Assembly: GCA_016936495.1 (NCBI GenBank)
Contig: JAFGXT010000026.1
Location: forward strand, 1 to 39,318
Length of the DNA stretch: 39,318 bases
Origin: Victivallales bacterium
GTDB taxonomy: Bacteria > Verrucomicrobiota > Lentisphaeria > Victivallales > SZUA-371
Direction of reading: 5' to 3'
Program-made: the position numbers and the translations under genes
Notes under the pieces: generated by a model
Seen by the model: only the letters and a program-made list of their open reading frames with translations
Told to the model about the DNA's origin: nothing
Databases searched by the model: none
Shown here: positions 30,427 through 38,412 of the stretch, piece by piece
How the letters are laid out: each line of letters begins with the position of its first letter
Position numbering within the stretch: position 1 is the stretch's first letter

Positions 30427-30801
30427 TCAGAATCCGGGTATCCGGCGTTTGCGCTCAATGATATTATTATCTTTGTCCAGTACAATGACTTTGGGCTGAA
30501 CCACCGCCGCCTCTGCTTCGGAAACCTGGGCGAAAGCCATAATCGAGACTACATCTCCGGTTTTGCCCTTGTGCGCCGCCGGACCATTCAGGCAGAAAAC
30601 TTTCGAGCCGGCGTTGCCGGGTATCGCGTAAGTCTCCAATCTTTCGCCGTTGTTGCGGTTCACCACCAGTATCTTCTCATAAGGGAAAATACCCGCCTCT
30701 TTCAGAAGATCAATATCTATTTCCAAACTGCCTTCGTAATCCAGTTCACAGGAGGTAAGTCTGGCCGTGTGTATCTTTCCAATTAAAACCGTTCTATTCA
30801 T
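30427..30801 (-). CDS. panD: Aspartate 1-decarboxylase PanD
   Basis: 124 residues from ATG 30801; the frame extends to 30945 but only MNRTVLIGKIHTARLTS begins the known fold. Lys9, His11, Tyr22, the self-cleavage pair Gly24-Ser25 (DYEGSLEID), Arg54 and Tyr58 are all at the canonical positions. Ser25 becomes the pyruvoyl group that decarboxylates aspartate to beta-alanine for pantothenate and CoA. Divergent from thiD across a 170-base AT-rich gap. Confidence 0.95.
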   Translation of the reverse strand: MNRTVLIGKIHTARLTSCELDYEGSLEIDIDLLKEAGIFPYEKILVVNRNNGERLETYAIPGNAGSKVFCLNGPAAHKGKTGDVVSIMAFAQVSEAEAAVVQPKVIVLDKDNNIIERKRRIPGF

Positions 30802-30971
30802 TTTTGATCGTGTTTTTTCACTCCGTTCATTATTAAATACAATCTCTTTATATACTTTATTACACATTTCCGAAAAAAAAATGTTTTTTTTATAAAAAAA
30901 GCCTTTTTGAAGTGTATGTCCGGTATTATTGTCATAAGTTATCAATAACTATTACATTATAAGGAAAAAAT

Positions 30972-31817
30972 ATGACGGAAAGAAAAGAATATTATCCATT
31001 GGCGTTGACCGTGGCTGGCAGCGACAGCGGCGGTGGCGCTGGAATACAGGCGGACTTGAGAACTTTTTCAGCGTTTGGCGTGTTCGGCTGCTCGGCGATC
31101 ACTGCGGTAACCTCGCAGAATCCACTGGAGGTCAGCCGCATTGACGCACTGCCCGGAGCGGCGGTCAAGACTCAGATACAGGCGGTGAAAAAGGCGTTCA
31201 AGATCGGCGCGGTCAAAACTGGTATGCTTATGAACGCGGAAATCATCGAACACGCTGCGGCGGAATTGTCCGGCATAAAATGCCCGTTGATAGTAGATCC
31301 GGTGATGATCGCCACCAGTGGTGCGCGTCTGCTTGAGGACAGCGCGGTCGAATCCATGAGAAATTCCCTGCTGCCGCTGGCAGAATGGATTACTCCGAAT
31401 ATTCACGAAGCGCAATTGCTCGCGGATATGAAGATAACTGATACCGCCGCGATGATCGAGGCGGGACTGCGCTGCGCCGCCACCTGGAAATGCAATTGTA
31501 TCGTCAAAGGCGGACACCTCAGCAGTAAAGGCGGCAGAATCGCCGACATCGTCATATATCAGGGCAAAGTCTACTCCCTTAGCTCGCCGGTAATCGAAAA
31601 TCCTCGCGCGGCACACGGTACCGGATGTACCATGAGCGCGGCTCTGGCGGCGGCTCTGGCGCTGGGATTGCCATGGAAAAAAGCCATGAAAGCGGTCAAG
31701 GATTTTGTTTTTGGTTCACTGGCAGAGGAAGTGGAAATCGGAGACGGAATTTTTGCGATGTATCCTCCACAAGCGTCTTATGTTGATGAAATAGCCTTTG
31801 AAAGGATTGATAATTAA
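30972..31817 (+). CDS. thiD: Hydroxymethylpyrimidine/phosphomethylpyrimidine kinase ThiD
   Basis: 281 residues. [58 protein letters not shown] and the anion-hole [20 protein letters not shown] are the ThiD motifs of the ribokinase superfamily. It phosphorylates HMP and HMP-P for thiamine. AAGGAA lies before the ATG. No other thiamine gene is nearby and I do not see a TPP riboswitch in the short leader. Confidence 0.94.
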   Translation: MTERKEYYPLALTVAGSDSGGGAGIQADLRTFSAFGVFGCSAITAVTSQNPLEVSRIDALPGAAVKTQIQAVKKAFKIGAVKTGMLMNAEIIEHAAAELSGIKCPLIVDPVMIATSGARLLEDSAVESMRNSLLPLAEWITPNIHEAQLLADMKITDTAAMIEAGLRCAATWKCNCIVKGGHLSSKGGRIADIVIYQGKVYSLSSPVIENPRAAHGTGCTMSAALAAALALGLPWKKAMKAVKDFVFGSLAEEVEIGDGIFAMYPPQASYVDEIAFERIDN

Positions 31818-31873
31818 AATATGCACGTTATTGTAATATATCGGCTAAAAATAAAAAACCTGATAAGGATATA

Positions 31874-32850
31874 ATGCGTTTTATCTGTTTTTTCATAGGC
31901 GCGCTGTTGCTGCTGTTTTCCGTGGATACGTCCGCGTCGCCACCCCCGTCCGGCGGGCAGATAAGATATTTAAACCATCTTGGCCGAAAATATGTATATT
32001 TGACCGACGTAGCCAGGTATTACGGTATGCGTTGCCGGATCGGTGACAAACAGGCATCGGTAAACAGCAAATATTCAGAAATACTTTTCACCTATGAAAA
32101 GACTGAAGGTATGCTCAACGGCACAAAGGTATACTACCTTCATCCACCTTTTTTGCGGAATGGCGATGTCTTCATAAGCGAGCACGATTTTCTGAAATTC
32201 ATCGACCCGGTATTGCGGGGGCATGCTTTGCCTCGGCATCGTATGTACACGATTCTGCTTGATCCCGGTCATGGCGGTAAAGACGAAGGTGGGAAAGGGC
32301 GCAGCTACCGGGAAAAAAATCTTGTTCTGCGCCTGGCGCATAAGGTTAAATTTCTTCTGGAGCGCAAGGGGTACAAAGTAAAGTTGACGCGTGATGGAGA
32401 TCAGTTTGTATCTTTGATTAAGCGGGGGGAAATGACTAAAGAGCTCAATGCCGATGTGTTTGTCTCGATCCATGCCAATATCGCGGGGACGGCGTCGGTC
32501 TCCGGCATCGAGACTTTTGCCCTGCCGCCTTCGGGTGTACCGTCGACTCACGGCTCCAGCCGTAACGACTGGGAGCCAGGCAATAAGTTCGACCCCAATA
32601 ATTCCCGGTTGGGTTACGAAATAAAAAAGCCCTCATAAGTGCTACCGGAGCCAATGACCGGGGACTCAAGCGAGCCCGCTTTTATGTGATCCGTAAAGTG
32701 TCATGTCCGGCGGTATTGGTTGAAGTCGGCTTCCTGTCCAACCGTGCCGAAGAACTGAAACTGGGAAAAAATGAGTATCAGGACAAAATCGCCGAAGCCA
32801 TTGCCGATGGCATTTACAACTACCACCGCGCCATGATAATCAAACGTTGA
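31874..32850 (+). CDS. N-acetylmuramoyl-L-alanine amidase with -1 frameshift (Amidase_3)
   Basis: The first frame (31874-32638, 254 residues) has a signal segment, then a domain resembling copper amine oxidase N-terminal/AMIN-like modules (YLNHLGRKYVYLTDVARYYG). The amidase domain follows with zinc ligands in LLDPGHGGKDEGG (His), SYREKNLVLRLA (Glu) and VFVSIHANIAG (His). Homology continues in the -1 frame to the TGA at 32848: ALISATGANDRGLKRARFYV, then CPAVLVEVGFLSNRAEELKL, then YQDKIAEAIADGIYNYH. The catalytic Glu (VEVGF) is only in that second part. The change falls at A AAA AAG (32623-32629), in phase for -1 slippage. It would cut peptides from peptidoglycan glycan chains in the periplasm. 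Alternatives: a sequencing error in the A run, or a recent pseudogene. Confidence 0.82.
32623..32629 (+). other. Slippery heptamer A AAA AAG in the amidase gene
   Basis: In the first reading frame the codons are ATA AAA AAG, so both tRNAs could shift back one base. This is the heptamer used by dnaX in E. coli. A -1 shift gives Lys-Lys-Ala-Leu-Ile, continuing the amidase fold; without it the chain ends three codons later (Pro-Ser-stop). Only short GC words (CCGG pairs at about 32645-32666) lie downstream as possible stimulators, and I see no strong Shine-Dalgarno-like stimulator upstream. Confidence 0.55.
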
Positions 32851-32902
32851 TAAAAATTTTATCGAAGAAACTTTCCATCATTCCTGCGCAAACTTGCCCG
32901 GA

Positions 32903-32940
32903 ATAAAAAAATCAAGCCGCCTTCTTTGACGGAAAGCGGC
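32903..32940 (-). terminator. Intrinsic terminator of the AsnC-domain gene
   Basis: On the minus strand GCCGC-TTTC/GAAG-GCGGC (32940-32916) is followed by TTGATTTTTTT. It lies about 40 bases after the stop of the gene at 32978 and faces the amidase gene. Confidence 0.75.
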
Positions 32941-32977
32941 CAGTCTTATCCAATGAGATTTTCCCCGGATATTCTGC

Positions 32978-33253
32978 TTATTTGAGATTGAAAACAGATT
33001 CCAGATCAATATCACTGTGCGCTGTGAGCGTGATAAGTGTCTTGGTGTGAACAATGCCTTTGACTTGATGCGGCATTTTGTCAGCCACGATTTCGGACAA
33101 CTTGGCGTTGTCCTTGACCCTGACCATTGCCACCAGATCATATTCGCCGGCCACAGAATATACTTCTGTTACGCCATCAAGAGCCAGAACATCCTTTATC
33201 ACTTCCTGAAGAAGATGACGCTCGACATTAATCAATACAATTCCTGTTACCAT
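32978..33253 (-). CDS. Stand-alone Lrp/AsnC ligand-binding (RAM) domain protein
   Basis: 91 residues. GIVLINVERHLLQEVIKDVL, then DGVTEVYSVAGEYDLVAMVR, then VKGIVHTKTLITLTAHSDID is the alpha/beta RAM fold of Lrp/AsnC regulators. The helix-turn-helix part is missing altogether, and the ORF is complete by itself. Such proteins form ring-like oligomers and bind amino acids; some act as partners or ligand sensors, with few known targets. A terminator follows. Divergent from guaA across a 222-base gap where I see no riboswitch. Confidence 0.85.
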   Translation of the reverse strand: MVTGIVLINVERHLLQEVIKDVLALDGVTEVYSVAGEYDLVAMVRVKDNAKLSEIVADKMPHQVKGIVHTKTLITLTAHSDIDLESVFNLK

Positions 33254-33475
33254 GGATTCACCCTTTGCCTTTTGATTTACAGGTTTACTAAAAACAACAG
33301 GCTATCGGCCTGCTACATTATAAGATAAATCAACTATCACCAGTAGTCAAACCATTTTAATTAAAATATTTTCAGCTTTGTCTATTTAATTTTCAAAAAT
33401 AACGACAATATTACTCCTATACTTAAATAATTTTAATCAATAAACATAAATCAACGGATACAGAAGCAGATAATT

Positions 33476-35023
33476 ATGACTAATGAAGTTGAAAATATCG
33501 TAGTACTGGATTTCGGTTCGCAATACAGCCAGCTGATCGCCAGACGCATACGTGAATGTAATGTCTACAGTAAAATCCTGCCTTTTAACGCTCCGGCGGA
33601 AAAAATCAAGGCGGAAAACCCTTCAGGGATAATCCTCAGTGGCGGTCCCGCGAGCGTTTACGCCGAAAACTCCCCGAAATGTGATAAGGATATTTTTAAT
33701 CTGGGCATTCCTGTCCTCGGTATATGCTACGGTTTGCAATTGATGATTCACACCCTCGGTGGCAAAGTGGCCTCCAGTAATGCCAGAGAATACGGCAAAG
33801 CCATCGTCAGAGCTAAAAATCATGACCGGCTTTTTGAAGGTCTCGGCGAAGAGATACAGGTGTGGATGTCCCACGGCGACAAAGTGCTGCAACTGCCGGA
33901 AGGGTTTGTGCCCGTTGCTGAAACTGACAATACTGAGTATGCCGCCATCAATCTGCCGGGAAAAAATTTCTATGGCATTCAATTCCACCCGGAAGTGGTT
34001 CATACTCCTCGAGGCAAAGAGTTTATCAGTAATTTCTGCCACAAAATATGCGGTTGCTCTGGAAACTGGACCATGCGCAATTTTATCGAGACCGCTCTCG
34101 AAGACATAAAAAACACTGTTGGTGATAAGAATGTGATACTCGGGCTCAGTGGCGGAGTAGATTCCTCCGTCGCCGCCGCCCTGATCAGTAAAGCCATCGG
34201 AGAACAACTTACCTGTATCTTCGTCAACAACGGCGTACTCCGTAAAAATGAAGCGGAACGCGTTCAGCAGCTTTACCGGGATAATTTTAAACTCAATTTC
34301 GTATATGTGGACGCCACCGACCGCTTTCTTGATAAGCTCGCGGATGTGAATGACCCGGAACGCAAACGTAAAATAATCGGCAACGAATTTGTTGAAGTCT
34401 TTGATCATGCGGCATCTGAAATCGACAATGTCGCGTTCCTCGCTCAGGGTACAACTTATCCAGACGTAATCGAAAGTGTTCCCATCGACGGCAACCCCGC
34501 CGCCATGATCAAAAGTCATCATAACGTCGGCGGGCTTCCTGAAAAAATGAAACTGAAACTGCTTGAACCTCTGAGCCGTCTGTTTAAAGATGAAGTGCGC
34601 GAAGTAGGCAAGGAACTCGGATTGCCGCATGATGTGGTCATGCGCCAGCCTTTCCCGGGGCCCGGTTTGGCGGTCAGGCATATCGGAGCTCTGACCCGCG
34701 AGACCATCGCCATCCTTCAGGAAGCTGACTCCATCGTCGTTGAAGAAATGAAAAAAGCCGACCTGTATTATAAGACATGGCAGGCCTTCGCGGTATTTCT
34801 GCCGGTCAGAAGCGTAGGCGTCATGGGTGATGAAAGAACTTATGACTACGCCATTGCCCTTAGAGCGGTGGAAAGCTCCGACGGCATGACCGCCGATTGG
34901 GTCAAATTGCCCTATGAACTCCTGGAGCGTATCTCCAGCCGTATCATCAACGAGGTTCGGGGCGTGAACCGTGTAGTCTATGACATAACCTCCAAGCCTC
35001 CGGGCACTATTGAATGGGAATGA
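33476..35023 (+). CDS. guaA: GMP synthase (glutamine-hydrolysing) GuaA
   Basis: 515 residues. The glutaminase domain has [10 protein letters not shown], the nucleophile in GICYGLQLM, and the His/Glu in [11 protein letters not shown]. The ATP pyrophosphatase has [16 protein letters not shown]. The dimerisation domain ends in [13 protein letters not shown], all as in bacterial GuaA. It converts XMP to GMP in the cytoplasm. Followed on the same strand by a small membrane-protein gene (34 bases) and rsmD. Confidence 0.97.
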   Translation: MTNEVENIVVLDFGSQYSQLIARRIRECNVYSKILPFNAPAEKIKAENPSGIILSGGPASVYAENSPKCDKDIFNLGIPVLGICYGLQLMIHTLGGKVASSNAREYGKAIVRAKNHDRLFEGLGEEIQVWMSHGDKVLQLPEGFVPVAETDNTEYAAINLPGKNFYGIQFHPEVVHTPRGKEFISNFCHKICGCSGNWTMRNFIETALEDIKNTVGDKNVILGLSGGVDSSVAAALISKAIGEQLTCIFVNNGVLRKNEAERVQQLYRDNFKLNFVYVDATDRFLDKLADVNDPERKRKIIGNEFVEVFDHAASEIDNVAFLAQGTTYPDVIESVPIDGNPAAMIKSHHNVGGLPEKMKLKLLEPLSRLFKDEVREVGKELGLPHDVVMRQPFPGPGLAVRHIGALTRETIAILQEADSIVVEEMKKADLYYKTWQAFAVFLPVRSVGVMGDERTYDYAIALRAVESSDGMTADWVKLPYELLERISSRIINEVRGVNRVVYDITSKPPGTIEWE

Positions 35024-35057
35024 TCCGGGCAGATAGAACAACCAAGAGAACTCAAAG

Positions 35058-35348
35058 ATGCGTGGAATAATCGGCGGTTGCGGATGTTTTGTGTTTATAC
35101 TGATCGTCGCGATCGGATCTTTCGTTCTCGGTGTAATCTACGGACCCGGCTTCAGGGAAGCAACGGCGGAGAAAAGCTCCGCCATCATTGAAAGTTTCAA
35201 AAAAGCTTATTCCACTGTCTCCGGGCAGATGGAAAGCGCCCGCGAAACGGCTCGTGCCCTGTCGGGCTCCGATGACAATTCCGGCACACGACGCAAAAAA
35301 GAAGAGGATTCCAATTCCTCCGATTTTGATTTGAAAAAATATTTTTAA
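35058..35348 (+). CDS. Small membrane protein, unknown function
   Basis: 96 residues. Gly/Cys-rich start, then a membrane helix (CFVFILIVAIGSFVLGVIYG), a helical stretch (SSAIIESFKKAYSTVSGQME) and a charged Ser/Asp/Lys tail ending in DFDLKKYF. The ATG has a weak GAGAA upstream. Between guaA and rsmD on the same strand, so probably co-transcribed. No family recognised. Confidence 0.55.
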   Translation: MRGIIGGCGCFVFILIVAIGSFVLGVIYGPGFREATAEKSSAIIESFKKAYSTVSGQMESARETARALSGSDDNSGTRRKKEEDSNSSDFDLKKYF

Positions 35349-35363
35349 AACGGTTGAGTAACT

Positions 35364-35927
35364 ATGCGCATTATTTCAGGACAGGCAAGCGGCGTCAGTA
35401 TCAATGTCCCACAGGGGGATGCGGTGCGTCCCACTCCGGACAGAACCCGCAAGGCTTTGTTCGACAGCCTGGGCGATCTCTCCGGTAAAACCGTGCTTGA
35501 CCTCTGCGCCGGTTCCGGAGCCATGGGACTTGAAGCCGCCAGCCGGGGAGCGCGGGCAGTTTATTTTGTCGAAGAAAACAAAAAACATTGTTCATTCATT
35601 TCCGCCAACTGCAAACGTCTGGAATCCGCAGGGCTTAACTCGCCAATGAAAATATTCAACGCCGATGCTCGCAGACCGGAACAATATATGTCGGCGCTAA
35701 GCCCGGAAATAATTTTCGCTGACCCCCCATATGCCATTTCCGCCGAAGTGTACAAGACTTTGGTTAATCATGAACTTTTTTGCGAACGCGCGGCGGAAAG
35801 TCTGATCATTTGGGAATTGCCGTCGGAACAGTATGATTATGAAAGTTTCGCTGATTCAGGCTTGTGGACGGAAAGAAATTTCAGAAAATTCGGAGCCGTG
35901 AATTTCATGTTTTTGCGCCGTGGATGA
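35364..35927 (+). CDS. rsmD: 16S rRNA (guanine-966-N2)-methyltransferase RsmD-like
   Basis: 187 residues. MRIISGQASGVSINVPQGDA, then RPTPDRTRKALFDSLG, is the RsmD opening. VLDLCAGSGAMGLEAASRGA is the SAM motif I, and EIIFADPPYAISAE holds the catalytic Asp-Pro-Pro-Tyr. Length is normal. It methylates G966 (E. coli numbering) of 16S rRNA. The start is 15 bases after the small membrane gene. Confidence 0.92.
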   Translation: MRIISGQASGVSINVPQGDAVRPTPDRTRKALFDSLGDLSGKTVLDLCAGSGAMGLEAASRGARAVYFVEENKKHCSFISANCKRLESAGLNSPMKIFNADARRPEQYMSALSPEIIFADPPYAISAEVYKTLVNHELFCERAAESLIIWELPSEQYDYESFADSGLWTERNFRKFGAVNFMFLRRG

Positions 35928-36085
35928 TTTCAAAATCCCGGCAAGTGTGTATGTTTTCTGCATAATTCGGCATTTTTAGCTTAAATATTACGCTTTTTTA
36001 TTGAATTGTAATTGTCTATATGCTATTTTACACCCGTTTGAATAGCAAAAAACTAAATTTCGTTTTGGAGAAAGGGAGATTTTTA

Positions 36086-37282
36086 ATGAAATTGTTGAAC
36101 CGCCTAGTTAACATAGTGATTCTGCTTCTGGCCATCGCAACCTTTACCATGTCATTTCTGCTTTATCAGAAACGTGAACAATTAGTCAAGGGCTGGGAAA
36201 AGATGAGCAAAGCAGTCAGCAGCACTTCGGCAACTTTGGACAAAGGCAGTAACACCGCCACATCCGCCAAGCTCACTCCCGATGCTCTCGGACATACTAA
36301 ATATCATGAACTTGATTCACTCCTGCCTGATTTGAATAAACAGGCGGACATGGTGATAACTCAGCGCGATACTCTCAGTGATTCACTGGTCAGCGCCGCG
36401 AAAACTCTCGAACTGCCAAATGTGCCGGAAAAAGCAAAATTGAATGAAGTGGCAAGTTCAGCCGATGCCGCCCGTCAAACGGTTTCAGCAATCGAGCAGT
36501 TTAACAATATCAACAATAACGTTCTTAATCAGGTCAGCTCCATGGGCGGCAAGATCGGCGCCAGAGTCAGTGTCAATCAACTCAAAGGCAATGATGCTGT
36601 AGCCAATATCGGCAAAGTCAGCAGCGCGGTTAATGCTCTTAAAACTAAATCGGACACCCTTTCAAAAAGTTTTTCCGACGTAGCCAAAGTCGTTGGTGGT
36701 AATTCAAATTTTAATGACAGTGCTTACAGAAATTCAGCCAACTCCACTATTAGCAAGACTCGTGAAATGAAAAAGCGCCATGACACCTATAAACGTGATC
36801 TTGACAATACTCAATCTCAACTTGCCAATGCTAGAAAAGAACTTGAAGCGAATAAAAAAGAAATTACCAAGCAGACACGTCAGATTGCTTCACTGGAGCG
36901 TAAAATAGAGCGTCTGGAATCTCAGATGGGACTTAAAACTACTACCGAAGCCATTGCCCCAAGTGATCCGAAACTGTTGAAAATGCTCAAGGGCAAAGTC
37001 ATCGACGTCAATAGCAAATGGGACTTTGTTGTCCTCAGCATTGGCAGCAACACCACAGTAGAACAGAACAAAGTAAATATTCCTCTCAATCAGGATATGA
37101 TTGTGGTTCGAGGTCTGAATGAAGCCACGCCTGAATATGTCGGCAAAGTCAAGATCGTACAGATCAACGACAATTGCTCCATAGCCAATATCATCCCGGA
37201 ATCAGAAGGTAAAAAAGTACAGATCGGCGACACCGTATATTTCAGCAACGCCACCATTCAAGCTCTTACGCCGGTTAAATAA
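36086..37282 (+). CDS. Membrane-anchored coiled-coil protein, unknown function
   Basis: 398 residues from ATG 36086, supported by AAAGGGAG upstream; the frame runs back to 36020 without such a site. A membrane helix (NIVILLLAIATFTMSFLLYQ) is followed by a long helical region with many Ala/Ser/Lys/Asn. A strong coiled coil lies at about 235-285 (DNTQSQLANARKELEANKKE). A compact beta domain ends the protein (LKGKVIDVNSKWDFVVLSIG, later GKVKIVQINDNCSIANIIPE and GDTVYF). The end resembles a small beta-barrel seen in other envelope proteins, but I cannot name the family. Two tiny envelope genes follow, so this may be an envelope complex. Confidence 0.7.
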   Translation: MKLLNRLVNIVILLLAIATFTMSFLLYQKREQLVKGWEKMSKAVSSTSATLDKGSNTATSAKLTPDALGHTKYHELDSLLPDLNKQADMVITQRDTLSDSLVSAAKTLELPNVPEKAKLNEVASSADAARQTVSAIEQFNNINNNVLNQVSSMGGKIGARVSVNQLKGNDAVANIGKVSSAVNALKTKSDTLSKSFSDVAKVVGGNSNFNDSAYRNSANSTISKTREMKKRHDTYKRDLDNTQSQLANARKELEANKKEITKQTRQIASLERKIERLESQMGLKTTTEAIAPSDPKLLKMLKGKVIDVNSKWDFVVLSIGSNTTVEQNKVNIPLNQDMIVVRGLNEATPEYVGKVKIVQINDNCSIANIIPESEGKKVQIGDTVYFSNATIQALTPVK

Positions 37283-37300
37283 TTAAGAGGAGAGAAGAAC

Positions 37301-37432
37301 ATGTTTTCATCAAAATTATTTACAGCACTTTCTGTACTGGCTTTAGTGATCTTGATTGCTGCGGTGGTTTTTCAGGCACTGGAAATGCAACAGTATGACC
37401 TGTTTAAATCTATTGTTGACGGTAAAATATGA
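37301..37432 (+). CDS. Tiny membrane protein (43 aa)
   Basis: MFSSKLFTALSVLALVILIA, then AVVFQALEMQQYDLFKSIVD and a short end. One membrane helix and a short charged tail. GAGGAGAGAAG lies just upstream of ATG 37301. The stop overlaps the start of the next gene by four bases (ATGA). Such overlap and the clear site make a real gene likely despite the size. Confidence 0.65.
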   Translation: MFSSKLFTALSVLALVILIAAVVFQALEMQQYDLFKSIVDGKI

Positions 37433-37581
37433 TTAGGGCAATACTCGCATTTGCCTTTTTAAGCGGAATCACCCTGCTTTCCGGCTGTATGAGTGAATAT
37501 GAAAAACGCGGAATCAGCAATATTCCGCAGAATTCTCCGGCAAATTGGGAGAATCCGTCATATCAGGACATAACCCGATAA
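37429..37581 (+). CDS. Tiny lipoprotein (50 aa)
   Basis: MIRAILAFAFLSGITLLSGC ends in the lipobox Leu-Ser-Gly-Cys, then MSEYEKRGISNIPQNSPANW and a short polar end. Mature length after lipidation is about 31 residues. Coupled to the preceding 43-residue gene by ATGA. Serine or asparagine after the Cys usually favours outer-membrane sorting in proteobacteria; Met follows here, so no strong prediction. Confidence 0.65.
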   Translation: MIRAILAFAFLSGITLLSGCMSEYEKRGISNIPQNSPANWENPSYQDITR

Positions 37582-37657
37582 TATCGAAGATATTTGAAAA
37601 GATTGTCCGAAATCGTATAATATGTGCCAAAAAAGATTATCGTAACGGATATTTTTT

Positions 37658-37686
37658 TTGACAAAGATTTTTTATTACAGTATATT
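37658..37686 (+). promoter_or_regulatory. Near-consensus sigma-70 promoter upstream of the FHA gene
   Basis: TTGACA at 37658-37663, 17-base spacer, TATATT at 37681-37686; transcription would begin near 37693, giving a leader of about 57 bases to the ATG at 37750. Confidence 0.75.
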
Positions 37687-37749
37687 CTGTGAACTGTTGT
37701 ATCTAGAAAGCAAATATGAGATCAAATAAAGATCGTGTCAGGAGAATAA

Positions 37750-38328
37750 ATGGCTGGTATACCCAAACTTATAGTGTTGTCCGAGCAACTGCGCGGTAAA
37801 AGCTTTGAATTGACCAAAGACATTCATACCGTGGGACGCTCTGAAGAGCGTGATATATGCATTAAAGACCCGACCATCAGCACATATCACTGTGAATTCA
37901 TAAAGACGGGTAATACTTATGTCCTTCGCGATAATGAAAGTACCAACGGCACCCGCGTCAACAATGTCCCGATCAGTGAACAGGAACTGCATAACAGCGA
38001 TATTCTCCAGATCGGCGGCGTCGAAGTGCTCTTTGACTGTGATGATAAATCTGTAACCACAGTGATGAGAACTCAGACCGGTATTGATTTGGAAAGTACC
38101 GAAGTCGGAGTTACCACCGTTAAGAAAATGGATAAATTTTCGCCTATAGCCGGATCAAATAAAAAAAATCTGACGCAATATCTGGTATATGGCGTAGTGG
38201 CGCTGCTGGTTATTCTGGTGGTGGTACTGGTGGTATATGTCATGATATTACTCAAAGGCAAAAACGAAGACGCAGGTGGCTCCACATCATACACTCCGGT
38301 CTTACATCAGCAGAAGGATTTCGCCTGA
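37750..38328 (+). CDS. FHA-domain protein with C-terminal membrane helix
   Basis: 192 residues. The FHA domain (residues about 5-95) has the phosphothreonine-binding loops HTVGRSEERDICIKDPTIST, then YHCEF, then LRDNESTNGTRVNNVPIS. A linker follows (KSVTTVMRTQTGIDLESTEV, Thr-rich). One strong membrane helix lies at about 140-172 (LVYGVVALLVILVVVLVVYV). The FHA part should face the cytoplasm and read Thr phosphorylation, perhaps of its own Thr-rich linker. CAGGAG precedes the ATG. A terminator follows, so it is transcribed alone from the strong promoter at 37658. Partners are unknown. Confidence 0.85.
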   Translation: MAGIPKLIVLSEQLRGKSFELTKDIHTVGRSEERDICIKDPTISTYHCEFIKTGNTYVLRDNESTNGTRVNNVPISEQELHNSDILQIGGVEVLFDCDDKSVTTVMRTQTGIDLESTEVGVTTVKKMDKFSPIAGSNKKNLTQYLVYGVVALLVILVVVLVVYVMILLKGKNEDAGGSTSYTPVLHQQKDFA

Positions 38329-38351
38329 ATGGCGGAATACAATATATTTTC

Positions 38352-38383
38352 AAGCCGCTGTTGAAGCGGCTTTTCGTTTCTTT
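38352..38383 (+). terminator. Intrinsic terminator of the FHA gene
   Basis: AAGCCGCT, loop GTTGA, AGCGGCTT followed by TTTCGTTTCTTT. Positioned 24 bases after the FHA stop and before ftsH. Confidence 0.85.
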
Positions 38384-38412
38384 AGCACCCAACATTCAGG
38401 ATTCACAAACAG

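Noticed and set aside
33254-33475. Possible purine riboswitch before guaA
   Set aside because: I could not find the conserved purine-aptamer core words or its two kissing loops in this AT-rich gap.
33623-35041. A 472-codon open frame on the minus strand opposite guaA
   Set aside because: It mirrors guaA, whose full motif set is on the plus strand; the antisense product has no recognisable domain.
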